Below, one piece after another: positions 17,838 through 26,700 of a stretch of 64,000 bases of DNA; position 1 is the stretch's first letter; each line of letters begins with the position of its first letter. The notes beneath the pieces are model-generated. The model searched no databases. It saw only the letters and a list, made by a program, of their open reading frames with translations, and was not told the origin of the DNA. Source of the stretch: Bacteroidota bacterium (GTDB lineage: Bacteria; Bacteroidota; JABWAT01); assembly GCA_020161835.1 (NCBI GenBank), contig JAIUNL010000001.1, positions 62,001 to 126,000 on the forward strand, read 5' to 3'. Position numbers and translations under genes: made by a program.

Positions 17838-19649
17838 TCAGTAGACCAGTTCCAGATGTCCGGGTTGTACACGTCCGAAAAGTTTAATTCTGACATATCG
17901 TTGACCCTTTCCGCCCAGATCTGCCTCATAACGGACCGGCAGGAAAAATCCATATTCATTCTTTCCGGCTGAAAAACGGGTTTGAACGGGCTTCACAGGT
18001 ATCCAGGTTGAACCATTTGATGAGGTTTCAATCTCACATAAACTTGAATCTGACGGATGAAAAGCATCAAGGGTGATTGATTTCAACGGTTCTGCCACCC
18101 GGTAACTGATTTGACTGCCATTAGATCCTTCAATCCGGCCTTTATCTTCTTTTGCCTTTCTGAGATCTTTCATAACCAGAAACCGAACCGTCGTATCACA
18201 GCTGTTCATTTTCCTGCCGGAGGTAAAATCGTCAATAAGAATTTTGTCCGTCATGGTAACCAGCTCTGAAGCTTCAGAAGGATCTGATTTTCCTGTCTGG
18301 TTTTTTGCGGAAACACGGTACTTGTAGCTTTTCCCGGGTTCGGCGGTTTCATCAGCAAATAAAGGACGGTGAACGGTGACCGCATCTGAAACATTGGCTG
18401 CAAGTGCACTCCACTCCGTTTTTCCCTCTTCCTGCCTTTCAATATCATAAGAAACAGCACCGGCAGAACCCTGCCAGGAAATTTTATAAACTGAAGTGAC
18501 AGGAAGCAGTACCGGTTTTTCTGGTGCAGGAATCGGGGTCAATTCTTCGCCATTGATGGCAAACGCTTTTTCTCTGATATACGAAACCAGGGTATCTTCT
18601 TCCGGATGGTTTGAAATTCCAAAACCAGGCCAGCGGCAGGGCATAACACCGTTCCATTCGGTGTGGTTGTAAAATCCGCCATCCCGGCTGCGGAACCGGA
18701 GACTCCACAGCATCACACCAGCCAGTTTGTTGTCAACGGTGTAATCAATAATGGGTTTCAGTTCTGCAAAAGTGTTCAGCCCGATTTCACCAATGAAATA
18801 GGGTTTTTTCCCTTTGGTCATGGCCAGATTACTCTCAATAATGGGTAAGGCATCATTGGCTGACTGATAATGATGAGTAGTCATGATGTCGAGATTGGGG
18901 TCATTGACAGCCAGTGAATCGAGTTTGTTGCTCCGCCTTCCTTCAATTACCAGATGGTTTTGGTCCAGTGATTTGATGTAAGCAGCTATGTCTGCCGCCC
19001 AGGAATATGGGGCACCCAGTTCATTGCCTGTTTCCCATCCAAACAGGGCTTTATCTTCTTTATAAGGAACACCGGTCAGCGTATTGACACGGTTAACCAT
19101 AAACTCAACCGTTTTCTTGAAATCGGCGATCAGTTCCGGATCGGTCCAGAAAGCATCGGCTTCTTTTCCCCTGAAGGCTGCATATTCGGCTGGACCTCCC
19201 CACCATTTCCAGTTATCGACCAGCGGAAGGATGATTCTTACACCTTCTTCATTGGCAACTTTGAAAACCTGATCAAGTGCAACAAAAGCGTCTTCGTTGA
19301 ACCGCCCGGGGGCAAGCACATGCCTCACAATTGACGAATCTTCTTTCAGGTTTCTCACCGACAGTACATAAATACGGGTCACTTTTCCGTTTGCCTGGGC
19401 AATGGCTTTCAACCCATCTCTGATTTCAAATTCATTCGGAAGCCGCCACGGGTTGGTTTCCTCAAAAGGAAGCTGATCTTCAATATAATGCAGGTTCGGA
19501 ATGTTATAAGAAACAAAATGGAGAGGTTTTTCACCATCCATAAGCTGGTCACCGTTCCGGGTGACGAAATGATCAAACTTGCCGGAACTGCATGCAGATC
19601 CGAGCAGAAGTAAAAATAAATAAAGCAGGATGGAAATCCGGGTTTTCAT
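17838..19649 (-). CDS. GH5-family glycoside hydrolase, probable surface lipoprotein
   Basis: The 603-residue protein starts with a hydrophobic signal ending LGSAC, so Cys20 may be lipidated, though Gly at -3 is a loose lipobox. The (beta/alpha)8 GH5 fold occupies about 30-375. The acid/base Glu210 sits in WETGNEL and the nucleophile Glu288 in FIGEIGL, both in the expected clan GH-A positions. Bacterial proteins with this layout are often beta-1,4-mannanases, but glucanase activity is not excluded. An FN3-like module (about 385-475) and a C-terminal galactose-binding-like module (about 475-603) follow. No T9SS tail is present, unlike the GH26 proteins. It is transcribed towards the carbohydrate-binding protein gene 206 bp downstream. 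A divergent epimerase gene lies on its other side. Confidence 0.88.
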   Translation of the reverse strand: MKTRISILLYLFLLLLGSACSSGKFDHFVTRNGDQLMDGEKPLHFVSYNIPNLHYIEDQLPFEETNPWRLPNEFEIRDGLKAIAQANGKVTRIYVLSVRNLKEDSSIVRHVLAPGRFNEDAFVALDQVFKVANEEGVRIILPLVDNWKWWGGPAEYAAFRGKEADAFWTDPELIADFKKTVEFMVNRVNTLTGVPYKEDKALFGWETGNELGAPYSWAADIAAYIKSLDQNHLVIEGRRSNKLDSLAVNDPNLDIMTTHHYQSANDALPIIESNLAMTKGKKPYFIGEIGLNTFAELKPIIDYTVDNKLAGVMLWSLRFRSRDGGFYNHTEWNGVMPCRWPGFGISNHPEEDTLVSYIREKAFAINGEELTPIPAPEKPVLLPVTSVYKISWQGSAGAVSYDIERQEEGKTEWSALAANVSDAVTVHRPLFADETAEPGKSYKYRVSAKNQTGKSDPSEASELVTMTDKILIDDFTSGRKMNSCDTTVRFLVMKDLRKAKEDKGRIEGSNGSQISYRVAEPLKSITLDAFHPSDSSLCEIETSSNGSTWIPVKPVQTRFSAGKNEYGFFLPVRYEADLGGKGQRYVRIKLFGRVQPGHLELVY

Positions 19650-20055
19650 AGGTCGTCCGTTATGTTGGTTTGATTGCGGTTCAGTTTTGCGACAAAATCG
19701 GTGCCAAAGGGGGAAAATCAGTGATAAGTGATACGTGGCAGGTGGTAAGTAAAATTCATAAAAATGATAGTGTCATCCTGAGTGTCGGTCATATAACGGA
19801 CTTATCGAAAGACAACAACATCATTTATGCATGTTCAACTTTTAAATTTCTACTTATCACTGACCACTTGCCACTTATCACTATTAATAATCCCTTTTAT
19901 CATTTTAATAAATCAGCTTTACAAAACTATCACTTCAACTGACGGGATATCATTAGAAATTCATTCAGAGGGTATCTTATGAGAATAAATTATCTTTAGC
20001 ACGGTTTTTGTGATAACTGAATTCAATAAAAATATCTTGGTCAGAAAGAAAAATT
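19650..20055. other. Divergent intergenic region between GH5 and epimerase genes
   Basis: This 406-bp gap has no convincing gene. Two clusters of related words, around 19718-19748 (GTGATAAGTGATACGTGG) and 19848-19881 (CACTTGCCACTTATCAC), form an imperfect inverted repeat. A TATCTTTA box at 19991-19998, 58 bp before the epimerase start, resembles the Bacteroidota -7 element, but I see no matching TTG upstream. Promoters for both genes should lie here. Confidence 0.5.
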
Positions 20056-21474
20056 ATGAAAGCCGATACTGTTCTCTCCGCTCCGGGCAAAACCCGGGTT
20101 GCCATCCAGCACGACATGCTCGCATCCTTAAAAAACCAGATTCTTGACCGGTGGTATCCGCTGGTTTTTGATCAGGATGCCGGTGGTTATTATACCAATG
20201 TGAACAACAATTGGGAACTCACAAAACGCCAGGAAAAAATGATCGTTTCCCAGGCCCGTCATATCTGGACGCTTTCGAAAGCTGCCCAATTTTTCTCTGA
20301 TTCTGAATTGTATCACGATGGCGCAGTTCATGGGTTTCCCTTCTTGCGTGATCAGATGTGGGATTCTGAATTTGGCGGATTTTTCCAGGTGCGTGACCGT
20401 GACGGCGGTGTGTCTGATGTTGAAGGCTGGATGGAGGAAAAAAGAACCTACGGAAACGCCTTTGCCATTTATGCCATGGCTGCCCTGTACCATTTAACCC
20501 ACGATGACAAAGTTCTTGAACAGGCCAAACATGCCTTTTTCTGGCTTGAAGCACATGCCCACGATCCGGTTTATAAAGGATATTTCCAGTTTATGATCAG
20601 GAACGGTATGGTGTTCGACCGGAATTCTGAGCATAAAAGCCTGGCATCTGATGAACCTGAAGTTGGGTTCAAGGATCAGAATTCGTCCATCCACATGATG
20701 GAAGCTTACACTGAACTTTACAGCGTTTGGGAAAGTCCGTTATTAAGAGAAAAACTCGAAGGATTGCTCCACCTGATCCGGGATATTCAAACCCACAAAA
20801 AAGGTTACCTTCAACTCTTCTTCCAACCCGACTGGACGCCGGTTTCTTTCCGGAATGCTTCCATGGAAGAACAGAAAAAGAATTACCGCCTCGATCACGT
20901 TTCTTTCGGACATGATTACGAAACTGCTTTTCTCATGCTTGAAGCGTCGTACGTACTCGGAATTGAAAATGATGTCAAAACCCTGACCATTGCCAAAAAG
21001 ATGGTTGATCATGCAATTGCCAACGGGTGGGATCAGGAAACGGGCGGATTTTTTGACGGCGGATATTATTTCACCGAAGACGGACCCTGTACCATAATTA
21101 AAGACACGAAAAACTGGTGGGCTCAGGCTGAAGGATTAAATATTCTGCTGATGATGAGCAAGATTTTCCCTGAAAATCCGGTTTATTATGAAAAATTTGT
21201 TCAGTTGTGGGAGTACGTTTCGACCTACATTCTTGATCCGGTTAACGGTGACTGGTACGAGGGCGGACTCGACAAAGAACCTCACCTCGCCACCGGACCG
21301 AAAAGCCACATCTGGAAATGCACCTACCACACCGGCCGTGCGCTGATGAACTGCATTACCATGCTTTCAGAAGAAACCGACTTCCCAAACACAAGCCTGG
21401 GCGGATTGCCAAAACTGCGTGAAGAATCGAAGAAGTTTATTGCTCACTGGAAAAAAACTGCCGGGTTGATCTGA
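20056..21474 (+). CDS. AGE-family sugar 2-epimerase (cellobiose/mannobiose 2-epimerase-like)
   Basis: The 472-residue protein has no signal peptide and is probably cytoplasmic. It has the (alpha/alpha)6-barrel signatures of the N-acylglucosamine 2-epimerase family. These include QARHIWTLS (Arg68), a conserved His213 in SSIHMMEAYTE, and SFGHDYE (His286, Glu289). WWAQAE (Glu359) and WKCTYHTGRA (Trp420, His425) complete the set. The GHD..E and WKC-YH-GRA motifs point to the cellobiose 2-epimerase branch, which converts beta-1,4-linked disaccharides such as mannobiose to mannosyl-glucose. At ~470 residues it is longer than the usual ~400. The mannanase genes next door favour mannobiose as substrate, but GH130 phosphorylase is not seen here. 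A plain mannose isomerase role is the alternative. Confidence 0.85.
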   Translation: MKADTVLSAPGKTRVAIQHDMLASLKNQILDRWYPLVFDQDAGGYYTNVNNNWELTKRQEKMIVSQARHIWTLSKAAQFFSDSELYHDGAVHGFPFLRDQMWDSEFGGFFQVRDRDGGVSDVEGWMEEKRTYGNAFAIYAMAALYHLTHDDKVLEQAKHAFFWLEAHAHDPVYKGYFQFMIRNGMVFDRNSEHKSLASDEPEVGFKDQNSSIHMMEAYTELYSVWESPLLREKLEGLLHLIRDIQTHKKGYLQLFFQPDWTPVSFRNASMEEQKKNYRLDHVSFGHDYETAFLMLEASYVLGIENDVKTLTIAKKMVDHAIANGWDQETGGFFDGGYYFTEDGPCTIIKDTKNWWAQAEGLNILLMMSKIFPENPVYYEKFVQLWEYVSTYILDPVNGDWYEGGLDKEPHLATGPKSHIWKCTYHTGRALMNCITMLSEETDFPNTSLGGLPKLREESKKFIAHWKKTAGLI

Positions 21475-21489
21475 GGGGGAATGCTTTTT

Positions 21490-21592
21490 TTAACCACAGA
21501 AAAAACAGAATTTACAGAAGAATTTCTAAATATTATTAATAAAATTCCCTGTCTTTTCCCTTTTCTGTGTCTTCTGCGACTTCTGTGGTTAA
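21490..21592. repeat. CACAGA repeat, copy R1
   Basis: This 103-bp unit begins TTAACCACAGAA and ends TTCTGTGGTTAA, perfect 12-bp inverted ends. The interior includes AGAAGAATTTCTAAATATTA and CCCTGTCTTTTCCCTTTTCTG. The interior itself is not palindromic, so all copies have one orientation. It lies between the convergent epimerase and GxxExxY genes. Confidence 0.9.
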
Positions 21593-21612
21593 AACTCGTT
21601 TAATTACTTTTT

Positions 21613-21716
21613 TTAACCACAGAAAAAAACGGAATTTACAGAAGAATTTCTAAATATTATTAATAAAATTCCCTGTCTTTTTCCTTTTCTGTGTCTTCTG
21701 CGATTTCTGTGGTTAA
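21613..21716. repeat. CACAGA repeat, copy R2
   Basis: Nearly identical to R1 in sequence and orientation, starting 123 bp after it, with the same perfect 12-bp inverted ends. The 20-bp spacer (TTTAATTAC-T7) is also similar to the spacer before R4. A decayed third start (TTTTCAACCGAAGAATTAAT) appears at about 21735, just before the GxxExxY gene. Confidence 0.9.
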
Positions 21717-21773
21717 AAAATGGTTTTTATTGCCTTTTCAACCGAAGAATTAATAATAGTCCCAGAAGAATTT

Positions 21774-22208
21774 TTAATCAATACTTTGGTCATTTTTATC
21801 AACCGTTTGAATTATTCTTTCAATTTCAACTTTTGGAAAATGACCAAAATTAACTAAAAAGCCCAGCCTGAATTTGGTTGCCTTAAGATAATTGAATAGT
21901 TGCGCCCGATGATCCTTTGTCAGGATTCCTGTTGCCTTGAGTTCAACAATTATTTTATTAAAGCAAATAAAATCTGGTTTGTAAGCTTGGTTTAGTTCTG
22001 CCCCTTTATAAAAGAGCCTTATTTCCTGATTCGATGAAAAAGGTATTCCGCGCAACCGAAACTCTTTTTCAAGGCATTCCTGATATACTCCCTCAAGAAA
22101 TCCGTGACCCAATTCTTTATAAACGTCAAAAATAGCACCACGAATAGCGTATGATTCTTCTTTAAAAATAAAACCGTCTGGTTCTTCCCACATTCCATTT
22201 ATATTCAT
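21774..22208 (-). CDS. GxxExxY protein (PD-(D/E)XK nuclease-fold family)
   Basis: This 144-residue protein carries the family motif GFLEGVY (about residues 37-43), within a helix-rich N-terminus. A nuclease-like core follows with YKPDFICFNKIIVELKA, where the Asp and the Glu-x-Lys match the PD-(D/E)XK signature. Its C-terminus continues with KDHRAQLFNYLKATKFRLG, also typical. The family's biochemical role is not established to my knowledge. The gene stands alone, convergent with the epimerase gene. Two copies of a ~100-bp inverted-ended repeat lie on each side, only 42-57 bp away. That arrangement suggests the gene and repeats move or evolve as a unit, but no transposase is present. Confidence 0.88.
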   Translation of the reverse strand: MNINGMWEEPDGFIFKEESYAIRGAIFDVYKELGHGFLEGVYQECLEKEFRLRGIPFSSNQEIRLFYKGAELNQAYKPDFICFNKIIVELKATGILTKDHRAQLFNYLKATKFRLGFLVNFGHFPKVEIERIIQTVDKNDQSID

Positions 22209-22250
22209 TTGTCTACTCGAGATTTAAACAATATACCAGAAAATACTTTT

Positions 22251-22356
22251 TCAACCACAGAATAAACAGAATTTACAGAAGAATTTCTAATCAATTTAAA
22301 TAAATAAAAATCTCTGTCTTTTCCCTTTTCTGTACCTTCTGCGACTTCTGTGGTCA
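22251..22356. repeat. CACAGA repeat, copy R3
   Basis: Same family and orientation as R1/R2, about 105 bp, starting 42 bp upstream of the GxxExxY start codon. Ends are CAACCACAGAA and TTCTGTGGTCA, with one mismatch in the inverted pair. The interior differs by a short change (AATCAATTTAAATAAATAAA). Confidence 0.88.
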
Positions 22357-22380
22357 AAACTCTTTTTAATTACCTTTTGC

Positions 22381-22470
22381 AACCACAGAATAAACAGAAT
22401 TCACAGAAGAATTTATAAATATTAGTAATAATAATCCCTGTCTTTTCCCTTTTCTGTGCCTTCTGTGGTT
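22381..22470. repeat. CACAGA repeat, copy R4 (shortened)
   Basis: A 90-bp copy in the same orientation, starting about 129 bp after R3. It lacks roughly ten bases near the right end, where R1-R3 read CTTCTGCGACTTCTGTGG, consistent with slippage between direct TTCTG words. It lies just downstream of the CsgG-like gene and could form the terminator hairpin for that operon. Confidence 0.88.
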
Positions 22471-22488
22471 TAAACTCCCATCCCCCTG

Positions 22489-23133
22489 TCAAGGTGTTCC
22501 CGGAAACGAAGGTTTGCCGATTGGTGTCGTTGTTGTCGTTGAGCTTGCCGGAGATTTTTTCATAAGCAGCACTGCTGCAGCTGCACCGCCGCCAATAACA
22601 GCAACTCCGCTTGCATACCACCAGAAATTACTGTCTTCTTCATATGTGCCAGCCATCTTTTTTGCGAGATCATCGAAAACTTTTAAAAGTCCGTCGAGTT
22701 TTCCTTCATACTCCTGATTTTCAACCAGTTCAATACGGCCGCTCGTCACATTAATCATTTTCACATTGATTGTATAGGTATCCCCAATCCGGCCAATATC
22801 ACCGTTGATAATCCGTTCTGCAGAAAGCAGTTTACCGATTTGAATCACACACTCATCGGTGTTGCAGGCTTCACTCAGGGTAAAATTTTGCTCCTGAAGA
22901 ATGGCATCCATATTCGTCCGGTCAAGAACATCGTATGCTTTGGTTTTGGCCAGAGACGTTCTGAACTTACTCGTCAGAGCCGTCACTTCTTCCTTGGTTA
23001 ATCCGGAAAGCAGTTTGAAATCAAGTACAGCAACGGTGGCTTTTTTCTGAACCGGCACGTTTTGGGCAAAACCCAAACCGGCAAAACCAATGATTAAAAG
23101 AAAGGTGATGATCGTTTTCATATCGGTTCTCAT
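22489..23133 (-). CDS. CsgG/FlgO-like secreted protein with C-terminal transmembrane helix
   Basis: The 214-residue protein has a signal peptide (to GFAQ, about residue 24). Its periplasmic domain resembles the CsgG nucleotide-like fold: VAVLDFK, then TSKFRTSLAKTKAYDVLDR and KLLSAERIINGDIGRIG. Near the C-terminus a glycine/alanine-rich transmembrane segment (about 170-190) is followed by a Thr/Ser-rich tail. Such proteins occur in envelope biogenesis or secretion settings. The start codon overlaps the previous stop as ATGA, implying translational coupling with the TlpA-like gene; a second ATG at 23121 is also possible. It is the last gene of the operon headed by the 3457-residue surface protein, and a role in its export or anchoring is conceivable but unproven. 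Confidence 0.75.
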   Translation of the reverse strand: MRTDMKTIITFLLIIGFAGLGFAQNVPVQKKATVAVLDFKLLSGLTKEEVTALTSKFRTSLAKTKAYDVLDRTNMDAILQEQNFTLSEACNTDECVIQIGKLLSAERIINGDIGRIGDTYTINVKMINVTSGRIELVENQEYEGKLDGLLKVFDDLAKKMAGTYEEDSNFWWYASGVAVIGGGAAAAVLLMKKSPASSTTTTTPIGKPSFPGTP

Positions 23134-23723
23134 TTTTTTAATAAATTGTTAAGTACAAGTTCGATTTTATCCATATCGCCATCCCGGTAGCCCACTTTTG
23201 AAAGGGCAACTTTTCCGTCCCGGTCAATGACAACCAGAGTGGGAAGAAAAAGCTGTCCTTCGGCTTCCTGCGGACAGTATTTTTCAGCAACTGCCCCATA
23301 TTTATCAAGCAAAACCGGCATCGTGGTTTTAAATTCCGCTACAAAATTGGCAGCTTTTTCGGCATCATCGGCAACATTAATCAGAAATGCCTGAATTGAG
23401 TCAGCCGGTAGTTTATCAATCACCTTCTGCAATTCCGGAATTTCACGGCGGCAGGGTTTGCACCAGGATGCAAAAAAACTGATCACAACCGGCTTTCTTG
23501 GCAGGGTTACCAGTTGCCGGGGCGTTCCTGCATAATCACGGAGATAAAACCATTTACCTTCTACATTCTGAAGAGCAAAAGTTGGCGCAAAAACCCCTTC
23601 CTTAAGCAGGGGTTTTACAGCAGTACTGTCTCCGTCTTTCGCAAAACCGGCATCAGGTGCCAGAGAAAACAAAAGTCCGGACAGCAAAAAGAGGAAACCT
23701 GAAATCATCATTTTATTTTTCAT
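23130..23723 (-). CDS. TlpA/ResA-like thioredoxin-family protein
   Basis: This 197-residue exported protein has a signal peptide (about 1-28) and a thioredoxin-fold redoxin domain (about 42-195). The active-site motif is WCKPC (Cys88 and Cys91), within FFASWCKPCRREIPEL. The family reduces disulfides on the periplasmic side. The gene follows the giant surface protein by 14 bp and overlaps the CsgG-like gene by 4 nt, so all three are probably one transcript. Typical TlpA partners (cytochrome maturation genes) are not nearby. Confidence 0.9.
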   Translation of the reverse strand: MKNKMMISGFLFLLSGLLFSLAPDAGFAKDGDSTAVKPLLKEGVFAPTFALQNVEGKWFYLRDYAGTPRQLVTLPRKPVVISFFASWCKPCRREIPELQKVIDKLPADSIQAFLINVADDAEKAANFVAEFKTTMPVLLDKYGAVAEKYCPQEAEGQLFLPTLVVIDRDGKVALSKVGYRDGDMDKIELVLNNLLKK

Positions 23724-23737
23724 AAATCATCCGGTTC

Positions 23738-26700
23738 CTATCGGGTCAGAAGCATTTTGTTGGTTTTCGTAAACGTACCGGCCTTCATGGTACAGAAGTA
23801 AACGCCGCTTGAAACCGGGTTTCCAGAATCATCTTTACCGTTCCACTCGAATTGTTGTTTACCTTCTGTAGCCAGACCCGAGTACAGCGTTTTTATTTTT
23901 TGTCCGATAGAATTGTAAATGGCCAGCTCCAGAACGTCTTCACGTCCCATTTCAATTGAAATCAGGGTAGTCGGGTTGAACGGATTCGGATAGTTTGGCA
24001 ACAAGGCAAAACTTGAATTCAGTTCAGATTTCAATCCCTGTATGGCTGATTCTATGTCTGAAGGTTTTCCGGCCAGCACCTGTAAATGGGATTCCAATCC
24101 GTTGGTTAACACAACTGAACCCGCTTCTGAATTATACAGATCGGTTTTTCGTTTTGCAGTTAAATCCACCAGTACCAAACTGATTTCATTCGGTACATTC
24201 AGTTTCTCCCAATTTAGCCTAACCGGTTTTCCTGGTGTCGGATTTGCAACCTTCACATTCCAGGTTTTAAGTCCGGAACCAGATTCTTTAATGGATGCTG
24301 CCAGTTCAACCTGGTTTGCACCGTCCAGTTCAGCTACAAAAAGATCGAGGCTGGCTTCCATTGCAAACGGATTCCGTTCATCAAGCAAATCCAGTCCGGA
24401 ACTGGCTTGCTGGCTAACCCCGATATAATTCCATGAATCTGAACTGGTTTCTGAAGTGACGCCCAGTTTCAGCAGCCAGTCCGCATCATACTGCGCCAGA
24501 TCGGCTGAACCTGATTTTGAAAGACTTTGAGTCGTCCAGGAAAGAACATCAGAAACTTTCAGACCGCCAGTACCGGTTTTATTGTAAATGGCATATCCGC
24601 CGAAAGGTTTAACTGATGAATTTTTCTCCCAGCTTCCGGCTTTCATCTGCCAGACTGAACTGATTTTGGTTCCATCTTTAACAGAAACCTGAGCACCGTA
24701 AGTATATGGCCAGGCAACCAGATTCCATCCGTTGGCAAGTAACGTATTTCCAAAGGCATTCTGATCGTAGGTAACGATAGTTCCGGCAGAATTAACCGTA
24801 TTTTTTATCAGATTAGCCCCGTCACCACTTTTGTGGTAAAGGAAAATGGCCTGACCGCCGGATAACGTGGTTGTTGAAACAAAATCACCGTTAAAAGTAT
24901 AAGCCGCCCAGTTTATCGGTTCTCCATTACTGAGTTCCTGAGTTCCAAGAATCGTTGTCAGGTTAACTGAGCCAGTAAATGGAAGGGAAAGCGTATTCCA
25001 GGTTTCCTTTTCAATTCCGGTTGGGAAACTTGAGGTTGGAATAACCTCCGAAATAATATTCTGAGCCGGAACGTTAACCGGAATACTGGTTACCTGATTT
25101 TCGGCTGGATACCAGGTTTTTCCCTTTTCATTTTCAGCAGAAATTCTGAAAACAAGTCCTTCTTTACCATACGAACTTTTGTTAATCGTTGCAACATACT
25201 GTCCGCCGGAAAGAGTCATGGTCGTTTGTGTTAATGCAGATGCCGTAGGCGACCCGTAAAACAGAAAGACCCCAACGGGTGAATTGGCAACTGTGATTTT
25301 TACCTCGACATCTGAAGTTCCCAGAACTGCTGTTGACGGGGTGATATTCAGACCCGAAAAGGCAGGAACCAGCGGTAACAGCGTAAGAGAAATCACATTC
25401 GAATTACCGGAAATACCGGAAGCATTGGCGGCTCTGACACGGTAATGATAGGTTCTGTTTGTGGTTAGGCCAGATACAGTTGCCGATGTTCCACTAACGG
25501 GCCGATTTTCATATCCTGACTCAAACGATGTAAACAGGTTTGATTGAGAAACATCCAGAAAATACCCTGAGGCACCAGTTTCAGCCTGCCAGTTGGCCGT
25601 AAATGAAGTTGAGGTTTCATTGGTTGCTGAACTTGCAGTTGGGGGTGCCGGAATGAGAAGAGCCGTTCCAACCTGAGAACTGGCTGAAGTTCCGTAACCG
25701 TTAACAGCTCTGACCTGATAGAAAAACGTCATTCCGGAGGTTAACCCAGTCAGGGTTTCAGAAGTCCCTGTAACGGTTTTATCCTGGTACCCGTCAACGA
25801 AAACCGTAATCGGGTTGTTCGTACCCACATCCAGACGATAAGACTCAGGCCCTCCGTTTGGTGCAGACCAGTTAATGGTAAACCCTGTAGACGTCACTGA
25901 TGATAAAGCTGACAGCACAGGTACTTCAGGTTTCCCTGAAGTTGTTGTTGCCTTTTGGGTCCCGGAGTTTCCGCTTTCACCGGCTTCATTTTTTGCCCTG
26001 ACCCGATAGTAATAGTCAGTTGATGGTGTTAAACCTGAAACAAGCTTTTGAGTAGCACTGACTGGTTCGTTTTGCAGGATCCACACACCTGAAACAAAAT
26101 TCTGATCAGTTGAAACATCAAGCAGATAACTTTCTGCACTACTTGCTGTTTGCCAGTTGGCAGTGAATGATATCGGAGATTCACCAGTTGGTGCACTAAC
26201 GGTTGGTACACCTGGTAATGTTGGCAGCGTTTTAATGCCATCAGAAACAGCATAGCCACTTTCGTCTGTATTTGTTGTCGCTTTTACCCGGAAGTAGTAA
26301 GTCGTATTGGGTTCCCGGCCTGCAACAATCACACTGGTTGCTGATGTCGGTTCATCTACATAACCGGTAACCGTTTGCGTGAACGCATTGTCGAGAGCCA
26401 GATCGTACCGATATCCGGTTGCCCCTGGTACTACACCCCAGGAAATGGTGAATCCGGATTGAGTTCTATCCGTTGGCGAATTCAGAACGGGAGTTGCAAG
26501 GGTTGGTGTCGCCTCGGTGGTTACATTTTTAATAGTTGAAATGTCACCGGTTCCTTCTGAATTATAGGCTGCAACAGCAAAATAATACTGGGTTTTTTCA
26601 TCAAGCCCGCTAACAGTAAAGGGTGAACTTTTTGTAGTTTTCGGGTAACCGTCTAACTGTGGAAACATAATATTATTTTTCGAAACCAGAATTGCATAAT

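Noticed and set aside
19670..19942. 90-codon open frame between the GH5 and epimerase genes
   Set aside because: It reads through repeat words and AT-rich promoter DNA, with no ribosome-binding site and no family resemblance.
20128..20554. Antisense open frames within the epimerase gene
   Set aside because: The plus-strand frame has full AGE-family motifs along its length, leaving no room for a second gene.
21490..22470. Possible CRISPR array
   Set aside because: The repeated units are ~100 bp with inverted ends and short similar spacers, and no cas gene is present; the pattern is that of a dispersed repeat family.
22370..22621. 83-codon open frame overlapping R4 and the CsgG-like gene end
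   Set aside because: It spans the repeat and the antisense-frame end of the CsgG-like gene; composition follows the repeat.
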